NCBI GenBank assembly: GCA_036785325.1
Contig: JAXIVH010000012.1
Span: 4,954,035 to 5,018,034 of the forward strand
Length of the DNA stretch: 64,000 nt
Direction of reading: 5' to 3'
Source of the DNA: Urophycis tenuis
Taxonomy: Eukaryota > Chordata > Actinopteri > Gadiformes > Phycidae
Below the pieces are notes generated by a model. The model was given only the letters and a program-made list of their open reading frames with translations, ran no database searches and was not told the origin of the DNA. Of the stretch, positions 22,087-31,813 are shown in pieces. Every line of letters begins with the position of its first letter. Position 1 is the stretch's first letter. The position numbers and the translations under genes were made by a program.

Positions 22087-23835
22087 GAAAATGGCATTTT
22101 GTACCGGAGATGAAATCGGAAGCGGGTCGTGTAAACTGAGTTGGCTGGTGACGACGCCCTGACCTCATGGAAACCCTGCTTGTGTGTTCTTGTGTATATT
22201 GATGGTTAGAATCAGATAGGATTGGTGGTCATTTTTGAGGTGTGATATCCACAGTTATCATTTTTAAAAACCATTGTCGTTGGAGGTTTACCCAGACTTG
22301 GCTCTGGCTTCACAAAATAGAACTTGTTAAATATCAAATTAGACTAAGTCACTGACATGTCATGAATGTTCCCCTTGAGAAAATGCTGATTTTTAACTTA
22401 ATTCTTCACTGTTCTGACTGTTTCGTGGGCCCCTTTTTTCTGGTGCTGCTCGGGTTGTCAACTGATTTTGATTAAACAGATAGTTTTGCTTTTTTCTTTA
22501 CATTCTATGAATTTCCCCTTTGCTCTCGTTATGACTCATCATCTGAAGAACACAACTTGCACACATATTGAACTACAGACATGAATAAAGGAATTGATGC
22601 TAATCAAGTCCCCAATCACTGCCAAGTGAATGTAATGAAACTAAAGACGAGGTACAGAAGATGTACGATGTGACCTGAAGGGGGTCTGCAGAGCGGCTGC
22701 ACGTGATGCAGTGGTGGGTGAACATGTTAGGAACCAGACTCCATGTACCTTTCTGTGTTGTTTAAGTAGAGAAACGCTGAGAAGGAACATGTTGACTAAC
22801 TTCTGCTCTTGTAACATAAATGGAGTTTTAATTGGCAGACGGCAAAACCACAAGCTATAATCTAGTTACGGTAATTCATGTGCTTGTTATGAACCACCCA
22901 ATCTCCCGTGGTGATGGATGGTGGGACTGCCTAATAGTCCGGCAGCCAAATGCCATAATTTAGGTGAACCTGGTTTTGTCGGTTAAAGTTTTTTTTTGTG
23001 CTGTATCTTGTTGCCAAGGGGTAACTCAATAAGATTAGAGAGGGTGCCCGGTGATATCCCTTGGGCAACTCTCAATATTGAGCCTTTCTTGTTCAATGTC
23101 CTGAATATAAGGCGAGATACTACAGGTGAATAGGGTAAAAAAATTAACAAGTAGATATCACTATGAAACTTCACCAGTTGATTACTTAGATCAATATGAA
23201 AAATAAATGTATTATAAGTTTTCTGTAATTTAATCTTTGGATATGCAAATTAGGCATGATGTAATTAAATATGCGCTGATTTGCATAAACTTTAAAAAGT
23301 AAAATCTGAACATTGGATAAAGCCAGTTTCATTTTTTTTTATTTTGTTGACATATTAGATGAAAAGTATTTTACACAGGGAATTCTGGATCTCTCATTTA
23401 GTTATTCAGTAGGCCTAAATCAGAAAATACTACCAATAGCCTTTAAAAAAAAATCAATTTTCGCCATGTTTTTAGGAATGAAATGTCATAGAAATCAAGC
23501 TAAGAATAATATATTAACAAATCCCTCAGTAAAAACCTTCTAAATATGGTTAGGTATAAGACTGGAAAGTTTGGTATATGTAGATGCTCCTGAAGTGGAG
23601 ATTTTGTTCTCAGAGTGAGGGCTGTTCACATCCATAACTATCATGAAATATCATCAAAATCATGAAAAAATAGGAAATACCTCTCATTTCAAGGTAAGTA
23701 CTCATATCAAATGCAAATCAACTCAAATAAAATGTAGTAAAACACCGTTTTCTGTGTGATAGTTATTCAGACAGTACTTTACAATTTGGAAAATGTAACC
23801 CTTTTCTATGTCAATTAACAAATTTATGTATTTCA

Positions 23836-24125
23836 GATAGAGGTCGACCGATAGTGAATTTTTAAAGGCCGATATAATAACGATAGTTTGGAGCAGGAAA
23901 AAGCCGATAGCCGATTAATCGCCCCCCCCCCCCCCCCCCCCCCCCCCTCCCCCATGTGCGCTGTGTGCAGAGCAGCCCCTCCCCTCAGTGATCAGAGAGA
24001 CAGACAGCAGCGCAGGCCAGGGAAGGAGCAGTTTAGGGCTGCTCGATTATGTCAAAAATGCTAATCACGATTATTTTGATTGATATTGTAATTGCGATTA
24101 TTAAAGACGATTATTCATTGATTTA
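23836..24125. repeat. Nested dispersed repeats with C-run
   Basis: AGAGGTCGACCGATAGTG (from about 23841) and, further on, GGGCTGCTCGATTATG (24037-24052) are starts of two very common fish interspersed repeats. They are separated by a run of about 26 C at 23922-23947, broken by a T and continuing CCCCC. The repeats are nested inside the long-TIR transposon. Confidence 0.55.
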
Positions 24126-24356
24126 AAAAAAAAAATCTAAAAATGTTTTTGATGGTGCGACTCAAACATAGGTCTGTTGTGGTGGCAAAATATAATGCTG
24201 TTGACACTTTTCCGCGACATTCGTCATAAAGGGCAGGCAGCGCAATTCTTCCGAAATGGTGACGTGGTGGTAACACATACCGCTTGTCCAATGTGTTTAT
24301 CAGTTTATTGAACGCCGGGTCGCTAACGGTGCTGATAGGGCACATGTCTTTGGCAA

Positions 24357-24821
24357 TCATGTATGCGGCACACCATTCATCTTGCAACTGCATCTGTTAG
24401 AGCTACAAGGGGTTTCACTCTTACAGCCACATCTGATCATCTCCGAAATATAGTCTGGTGCAAGTTTGACATTTTCTGGTAGACTCGTTGGGCTCAGTAG
24501 CTTATTGCTTATGTCTTTTTTCCATCCATATTCTTCAGGGTTCAGTCTTGGAGGAGGATTTATATTGAGTGTTCGCCACAAGACTGCTTGAAAGTGGGCC
24601 CTCTTCACATTTTCAATAAATGCTTCTGTAGTTGGTGGAAGAGCAGCCAAATTTGCTGAAGATGTATGACATTTTCCATTCTTTGCCCCCCATACTACCA
24701 ACCTTGTGTGTGACATGTTCTTGCTGTTCTTTATGCCATAACAGGCTGATATGAAAATTGATTTTTTAAAGGCTATTGGCAGTATTTTCTGATTTACTGA
24801 ATAACTAAACGAGATATCCAT
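24357..24821 (-). pseudogene. Transposon-associated Cys-rich protein fragment
   Basis: 154 open codons. A conserved-looking core (LAALPPTTEAFIENVKRAHF, then NPEEYGWKKD) is followed by a cysteine cluster, CGCKSETPCSSNRCSC, like a CXC-type metal-binding motif. A further piece in another frame at 24115-24393 may belong to it. I recall similar cores in unnamed transposon-linked proteins of fish and invertebrates but cannot assign a family or function. The frame reaches into the long inverted repeat, so the first 40 residues also occur, degraded, on the other strand at 23313-23470. Confidence 0.45.
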
Positions 24822-25440
24822 AATTCCCTTTGTAAAATACGTTTAATCTAATATGTCAACAAAATGAAAAAATAATTTTGAAACTGGCTTTATCCAATGT
24901 TCAGATTTTATTGTTTAAAGTTTATGCTAATCAGCGCATATTTAATTACATCATACCTGATTTGCATATTATAACATTAAATTACAGAAAACTTGTAATA
25001 CATTTTTTTTCATATTCGAGTAAGTAATCAACTTGTGAAGTTTCATAGTGATATCTGCTAGTTAATTTTTTTACCCTATTCACCTGTAGTGTCTCGCCTT
25101 ATATTTAGCACATTGAATAAAAAGGGTTAACATACGGAATTGCCCAAGGGATATCACCGGGCACCCTCCTAAATCTTAAAGAGGTACCCCTAGTCTACTA
25201 GATTCTGCAAAAAAAAAAACTTTAACCGACAAAACCAGGTCTGACCCCATGGCTGCTGCACTATAATGACGAGACATGAATCCATGTGGCTTTCAGTCCA
25301 ACAGAGAAACCCCAGCTGGGAAGTCCTTATTCTTCACGAACGCATTCCTTCCAAAAGAACATAGTTTTTACTTTAATTTTGAACAGTTTGTACCTGTTTA
25401 AGATTTCACTGGTCTCTTTATTTCCCACTGAAAGGTTGAT

Positions 25441-25490
25441 TATTATTAGGGACCGAGCCTGTTAAACAGGACGAAGGTCCCTTTTTTTTT
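25441..25490 (+). repeat. Short GGGACCGAGCC repeat insertion in copy A
   Basis: TTATTAGGGACCGAGCCTGT followed by GGTCCCTTTT, about 50 bases, interrupts sequence that is continuous in copy B (about 37825-37867). It forms a small hairpin (GGGACC / GGTCCC). Confidence 0.6.
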
Positions 25491-25519
25491 GTAAATTGTA
25501 TTTTCCTAATTAAAGAGGG

Positions 25520-27795
25520 CAACGTGTTTTTCAGTATTGTTGCCCGGCGCATGACAGAGTTCTTCCTGAAGAATGCATACATCGACACCTCTGTGCAGAA
25601 GGGGGGGATCCCAAAGGTATCAGGATGCATCGAGCACACGGGAGTTGTCACTCAACTCATTCGGGAGGCCGGGGAGGGCAGTGGGGACCTGACGGTTTTG
25701 TGGCTTGACCTGTCTAATGCTTACGGGTCAATTCCTCACAAACTGGTGGAGACCTCACTTGACCGGCATCAAGTTCCAGGCAAGATCAGGGACCTCATAC
25801 TGGACTATTACAACTGCTTCAGTTTGAGAGTCACCTCGGGAACAGTAACATCAGCATCACATCGGCTGGAGAAGGGCATAATCACTGGGTACACACAGTC
25901 TCAGTGATTTTGTTTGCCTTGGCCATGAACATGCTCGCTAATTCAGCAGAGGTGGAGTGCAGAGGACCGCTCACAAAGTCAGGTGTGTGGCAGCCTCCCA
26001 TCAGAGCGTTTATGGATGACCTGACAGTTACTACAACATCAGTTCCAGGCTGTAAGTGGGTTCTCCAAGGCCTTGAGCTTGGGGCTTTAAGCCTGCTAAG
26101 TCCCGTTCCCTGGTGGTGAAGAAGGGGAAGGTCACAGACAAGTTCCGGTTCTCATTGGGAGGTGTCCAGATTCCATCGGTCTCAGAGGAGGCAGTGAAGA
26201 GCCTGGCGAAGATCTTTGATGGCACCCTGAGGGACAAAGCAGCGCTCAAGGCGACCAGCAGAGAACTGGGATACTGGCTAGTGGCGGTGGATAAGTGAGG
26301 GCTGCCAGGTAAGTATAAAGCATGGATATATCAGCATGGCATCCTGCCACGCCTCCTCTGGCCACTACTGGTCTACGATGTCCCACTAACAACCGTTGAG
26401 GGCTTCGAGCGTAAGGTAAGTGGCTTCCTTCACAGGTGGTTGGGCCTACCAAGAAGCCTCAGCAGCATAGCCTTGTATGGGCATAAGAACAAGCTGCGAC
26501 TTCCCTTCAGTAGTCTGTCGGAGGAGTTCATGGTTACCCGTGCAAGAGAAGTGCTGCTGTACAGACTCTCGAGTGACACCAAAGTCTCCTTAGCTGGGAT
26601 TGAAGTGCGGACTGGTCGGAAGTGGAGAGCCCAGGAGACGGTTGAGCAAGCTGAGGCACGGCTGTGCCACGGTGTTCTGGTGGGAGCAGTGGCGACAGGC
26701 CGGGCAGGGCTTGGGAGCAACCCAAGACCTCAGTACAACAAGGCCCAGGGGAAGGAGAGGTGGCAGCTTATCCAGGAAGACGTTCGAGCAGGGCTGGAGG
26801 AGACCCGCTCGAGCAAGATGGTCGGGATGAGACAACAGGGGGCGTGGACTAGATGGGAGCAGACACTGGATAGGAAGATTTCTTGTTTAGAACTTTGGAA
26901 GGCAGAGCCGCTCTGGATAAAGTTTTTGATCCAGTCAGTCTACGACGTCCTCCCCAGCCCATCCAACCTCTTCTGTTGGAGCCTGGCAGAAACACCTGCT
27001 TGCCCTTTGTGCCAGAGGAGAGGATCACTGGAGCACATCCTAAGCTGTTGCCCGAAAGCCCTGGGTGAGGGGCGCTACCGTTGGCGCCACGATCAGGTGC
27101 TGAAGGTGATAGCAGATACCATCTGCTCAGGGATCTCATTCAGCAAGCAGCAACAGCCAGCTAGGCATTCAATCACCTTTGTTAAATCTGGTGAGAAGCC
27201 TCAACACCGCCCAAGCCAAATAGGGGGGATCCTGACAACAGCTAGGGACTGGCAGCTGAAGGTGGACTTGGGGTAACAGCTTAAATTCTCAGAGACCATC
27301 GCAGTGGCCACACTTAGGCCGGACTGGGTTCTTATGTCAGAATCAACAAGGCAGGTGATACTGCTGGAGTTGACTGTGCCCTGGGAAGACCGGATGGAGG
27401 AGGCATTTGAGAGGAAGAGGGGTAAGTATGAGGAGCTGGCAGGTGAAAGCCGGCGCAACGGATGGACGACTCGGTGCAGTCCCATTGAGGTTGGATGCCG
27501 AGGTTTCGCAGGCCAGTCACTCTGCAGGGCCCTCAACTTGTTGGGAGTAAGGGGACTGCACAGCCAGAAAGCCATCAAAAACACCACAGATGCTGCTGAG
27601 AAGGCATCAAGATGGCTGTGGATCATGAGGGGTAATCCGTGGGCCACACAAGCTACCTAGACACAAGCCGGGGTCTTATCATCCCCGGCTGGGTCGCCTG
27701 GGCGACAAAGTCTGATGTTAAGGGACCCGAAACACCCTATGACCTCAGGTTACATCACTGATGATGTGTCTAGGTTGCACCAGAGGGTGTATATT
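25520..27795 (+). mobile_element. LINE with restriction-like endonuclease (R2/HERO-type group)
   Basis: 5'-truncated element. RT blocks: LWLDLSNAYGSIPH (first Asp), then RAFMDDLTVTT (MDDL form of the YxDD box) in another frame. Downstream is a CPLCQRRGSLEHILSCCP zinc knuckle (CCHC) at about 27000-27053. A restriction-like endonuclease follows: RPDWVLMSES, LLELTVPWEDR and FERKRGKYEEL (PD...E...K), ending ASRWLWIMRG at about 27645. This order of RT, CCHC and PD-(D/E)xK is diagnostic of the R2/R4/NeSL/HERO group. Stops and frameshifts (about 25907, 26119, 26298, 27276) inactivate it. The tail runs to about 27795. Confidence 0.8.
26440..27660 (+). pseudogene. C-terminal region of the restriction-like-endonuclease LINE ORF
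   Basis: Two frames, 26440-27276 and 27304-27660, separated by one in-frame stop (TAA at 27274-27276), carry the post-RT domain, the CCHC knuckle and the endonuclease. The second begins with the PD motif, so the endonuclease is physically split from the knuckle by the stop. Confidence 0.75.
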
Positions 27796-30700
27796 AAACC
27801 AGGATGTGACTACGTGGTGCTTGGAGAACAAATCAAACTATTGTGATGTCATTCATTCCTCCGTCGCAGACCTGCAGACTAGACATCCCAACTCTCTCAT
27901 TATAGTAAACGGAGACTTTAACCATGTAAATATATCAAAGACACTGACTGACTTCACCCAGTATGTAACCTGCAGCACCAGAGGACATAAGACCTTGGAC
28001 TTACTGTATGCCAATGTTAAGGGGGCATACAGTGCAACTGCCCTTCCCCCCCGGGCAAATCAGACCACTGCTTGATTCTACTGTCTCCTATATATAAGCC
28101 TCTTGTGAGGAGACAGCCCATCACCACCAGGACTGTGCAGCAGTGGTCTGAGGAGGCTGAGGAGGCCCTGAGGGAGTGCTACAGGACAATAGACTGGGGG
28201 ATGTTTCAGGAAGACTACGGTGACGACATTGAGGGTCTCACTCAATGCGTCACAGACTATATAAAGTTCTGTGAGAGTGTTGTCCCTACCAAGAAGGTCC
28301 GCTGCTTCCCCAACAGCAAACCCTGGATCAACAGGGACATCAAAGTCCTGTTGAACCGTAAGAGGAGAGCCTTCATGGCAGGAGACAATGAGGACACACA
28401 GAGGGAGATACAAAGAGAGCTGAGGAGGGAACTGAGGAGGGCTAAGGACTGCTACAAAAGCAGGATAGAGGGGAAGCTGCAGTAGAACAACTCCCGAGAG
28501 GTGTGGGCAGGGGTGAGAACCATCACCGGCATTAAAACTGCCGGAGGATCACAGGAGGGGACAAAGGAATAGGCCGATGAGTTAAACCTGTTCTTCAACA
28601 GATTTGACTCACCAACTGGGGCCAGATCTTCAACACCCCCTCCCCCCTCCTGCCCTACTCATCTCCCTGCTGTACCACTAGATCCGGGCATGGCAGCTCT
28701 TGCACCTCCCCTCCCAGCACCACCCTCTCTCTCTCTCCTGTTCCACACTCACAGGGAGGCTGCACCAATGTCCGGCCCAGAGGACAGTCAACCCCTCGCC
28801 ACACCCCCTACTACTCCTGTGACCCCGGTAATAACAACCCCAACCATCAACACCAGCCACGTGAGACGGCAGCTCACAAGGATCAGGCCTAACAAGGCCA
28901 GAGGACCCGATGACATCAGCCCGAGGGTGCTCAAGATCTGTGCGGAGCAGCAGGAATGTTCACGCACCTTTTCGGCCTCTCCCTGAGGCTGAAAAAGGTG
29001 CCAACTCTATGGAAGACTTCCTGCGTAGTCCCTGTGCCGAAGAAGGGTCGTCCCAACGCTCCAGGGGACTTCAGACCTGTGGCACTAACGTCACACTTCA
29101 TGAATACCTTTGAGAGGTTGGTTCTGGACCACCTCAAGCCCAGGGTGCGTGACTGCCTGGACCCATTGCAGTTTGCGTACCAGACCCACATCGTCATGGA
29201 GGATGCCATCATCTACCTGCTTCACAGAGCTTACACACACCTGGAGAGGCCACAGAGCATGGTGAGAATCATGTTCTTCGACTTCTCCAGTGCTTTTGAC
29301 ACCGTCCAGCCAGGCCGGCTGGCTGAGAAGCTCCTGGTGATGCAGGTCGATCCTGACATGGTGGCATGGATTACGAGCTACCTCACGGACAGACCGCAGT
29401 ATGTCAGCCTGTGACACTGCTTGTCAGACATGGTAACAAGCAACACCGGCACACCCCAGGGAACTGTACTTTCACCATTCTTGTTCACCCTCTACACCTC
29501 AGATTTCTGCTACAACTCCCGAACATGCCACCTGCAGAAGTTCTCGGACAACTCCTCTATTGTTGGATGCATCACAGACAACGGGGAGGAGGAGTACAGG
29601 GAACTGGTGAAGAACTTTGTGGGATGGTGTGACGGGAACCACCTTCAGCTCAACACAGGGAAAACCAAGGAGCTGGTGGTGGACTTCAGACGCAGAAAGA
29701 GTCCCCCATTACCGGTTTCCATAAAGGGGGAAGAGGTGGAGATGGTGGATACCTGCAAGTTCCTTGGGGTGCACCTGAACAACAAACTGGACTGGTCAGA
29801 CAACACCGAGGCCCTCTACAGGAAGGGACAGAGTAGGCTGTTCTTCCTGAGGAGGCTCAGATATTTCAATGTGTGCACTAGGCTGCTACGAATGTTCAAC
29901 CAGTCGGTCGTAGCCAGTGTCACCTTCTTTGCCGTTGTGTGCTGGGGAGGAGGCATTGGTAGCGGTGGGGTCAGTAAGCTGAACAAGCTGGTGAGGAAGG
30001 CGAGCTCTGTGGTGGGGATGAAGCTGGACTGTGTGGAGGCGGTGACAGAGAGAAGGATGAGGGGAAAGCTGCAGGCGATCCTGGACAACCCCTCTCACCC
30101 TCTCTTTGCCGAGCTGAGGCAACTCAGGAGCACGTTCAGCCATAGGCTCACTCAGCCATGTGCCTCAAAGCGCTTGGGGGGCTCTTTCATCCCATCAGCT
30201 ATCAGGCTCTACAATACCTCAACCACCCGCTCCCAACGTCTCGGAAGCGCCAATACCACCAGATAATGGATTTGTATACCACACCACACACCCCTGACTG
30301 TTTTCTAGCCGTTGTCATTTTAGGTCTGTTCATCTCATTTATAACCACTGTCCATCTGTCATCTTTCATTGTGTGCACCAGGCTGCTACGGATGGTCTAC
30401 CAGTCTGCGGTGGCCAGTGTCACCTTCTTCACTGCCGTGTGCTAGGGAGGAGGCATTGGGAGTGGTGGTGCCAGTAAGCTGTACAAGCTGGTGAGTAAGG
30501 CGAGCTCTGCGGTGGGGACGAAGCTGGACTGTGTGGAGGCGGCGACAGTGAGGAGGACGAGGGGAAAGCTGCTGGCGATCCTAGACTATCCCTTTCATCC
30601 TCTCTATGCCGAACTGCCACAGGCTCACTCAGCCACGTGCCTCAAAGCACTTGGGGGGCTCCTTCATCCCATTAGCCATCAGGCTCTAGGAAGCCCCAAC

Positions 30701-31138
30701 ACCACCAGACAATGGACTGAACAATGGACTGAACACCACACTACACATACACCACACCACACACCTTGGACTGTCTTCTAGCCGTTGTTATTTTAGGTCT
30801 ATTCATATGTTGTACCTGGAATACCTGTAAAAATTTGCACATCTTGCATCTTGCACATTCCGCACATTTGCACATCTATTTTTGCACTACGAACAGCTAC
30901 CAAGGATGTTTACTACGTATGCATACAGGTTCTCACTTTTTCACCGACCTGAATTTAAGAGCTCGCATTTAATTTAATTTAACTTATTTTAACCTAATCT
31001 TGTCTAGGTAGATCTATTTATTGTTTATTGACTATAGTCAGGCTCTTATCGCACTAATCTATCCCCTGTACGGCTGGTCACTGTGAATTTCTCCTAAGGG
31101 GGATTAATAAAGGAATATCTTATCTTATCTTATCTTAT
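27796..31138 (+). mobile_element. L2-like LINE with tandem duplication of its 3' part
   Basis: Starts with endonuclease remnants (IIVNGDFNHVNISKTL, 27896-27943) and an RT linker (28081-28485). The RT follows: PVALTSHFMNTFERLVLDHL, FFDFSSAFDTVQP, NTGTPQGTVLSPFLFTLY, KFSDNSSIVGC (FSDN, so the catalytic FADD box is mutated), FLGVHLNNKLDWSDN, and ending IRLYNTSTTR at 30266. Then 30376-30810 repeats the C-terminal coding and 3' region (about 29873-30330) with about 10-15 percent divergence by eye. The tail is AATAAAGGAATATC with TTATC repeats (31108-31138). Confidence 0.85.
29421..30266 (+). pseudogene. L2-like LINE ORF2 C-terminal half
   Basis: 281 open codons with the GTPQG block, a degenerate FSDN in place of FADD, and the complete C-terminal domain. 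It is separated from the first RT half (28956-29414) by a stop at 29412-29414. The mutated catalytic box and the stop make it non-functional. Confidence 0.8.
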
Positions 31139-31813
31139 TCACTCCAGAAGAAATGCATGTACTAAATGAGTTGGAGATAATTCTGTTTGGGTGGATTGTG
31201 AGTAATGGAGGCTGAAGAATATTGTGGTCAGTGGGCCGCTGCGGGCCTGATTCTATTTACAGTCTGAACGTTGAATCCGTTGGGTTTCAGCTGTTTGCTG
31301 AAGAGGCATTTGACAAACATGGCTGCCATGAGTGGTGGATGTGTCGAGATGGTCTGACCTTTAGTCCCACGGTTCCATCCCTTGGGTTCTTCTCTCCACC
31401 ATTATCAGTCTGTTGGCAATGTCAGGTGGCAGTTGAAACCTTTTTGTTGTTGAGTTGCAGCATTCCAGCCGTAGGAATTTGTTGCCGCTCCTTGTTGTCC
31501 GGCAGTAAGATGGTGTGGATTGATTAAGTCTTCTGAAAGGATGACATGTTCAAAGATGGTGTGGATTTATTATTATTATTAAGTCTTCTGAAAGGATGAC
31601 AGATGTTCAAAGAGAAGGACGTCTGTTTGCTTAACCTCCATTCATTCATTTCAACCTTCCAGTATATCATTACTTTTATTTAATAACTTAATTTAATGTA
31701 GATTATGCTTTTATTGGGCCATGAGAGCCTTTATTCTTCCTATTTTGACCCAATGATGATTTTACTAATGTTAATGAGAAGGATGAGTCTAATGGTTTCC
31801 ACTTCTTGTGCAG
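31139..31813. other. Non-coding, inferred prdx5 intron sequence
   Basis: Unique-looking AT-rich sequence without recognisable exons. A near-duplicate AAGTCTTCTGAAAGGATGACA occurs twice (about 31526 and 31580). I looked here for the upstream peroxiredoxin-5 exon containing the catalytic Cys (PGAFTPGCS) and did not find it. Confidence 0.5.

Larger units (their letters stand above)
22941..25262 (-). mobile_element. DNA transposon with about 500-bp terminal inverted repeats
   Basis: Left arm (from 22969, CCTGGTTTTGTCGGTTAAAG) pairs with the right arm (to 25239, CTTTAACCGACAAAACCAGG), and the match continues with gaps to about 23480 and 24730: the GGGTGCCCGGTGATATCCC box and the segment encoding QKILPIAFKK recur inverted. 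It is inserted in copy A only. TAAT flanks both sides and may be the target duplication. Between the arms is a Cys-rich ORF remnant and a cluster of nested repeats (about 23836-24125). The superfamily is not recognised. Confidence 0.7.
13584..25516 (+). repeat. Segmental duplication, copy A (banf1-like unit, enlarged by insertions)
   Basis: Stretches of this region align in order with 34755-37867: the CTACAGGCGACCAACACAC start, the 5' non-coding exon, both coding exons and intron of banf1, the 3' flank, and the ACCCCAGCTGGGAAGTCC segment near 25306. Copy A differs by insertions at 14027-16470, 16583-17908, about 18883-20382, 20505-22086, about 22941-25262 and about 25441-25490. It also lacks about 400 bases present in B (34989-35394). 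The left edge lies 17 bases after the THAP transposon's right end. Flanking divergence is low (a few percent by eye), so the duplication is fairly recent. Confidence 0.85.
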
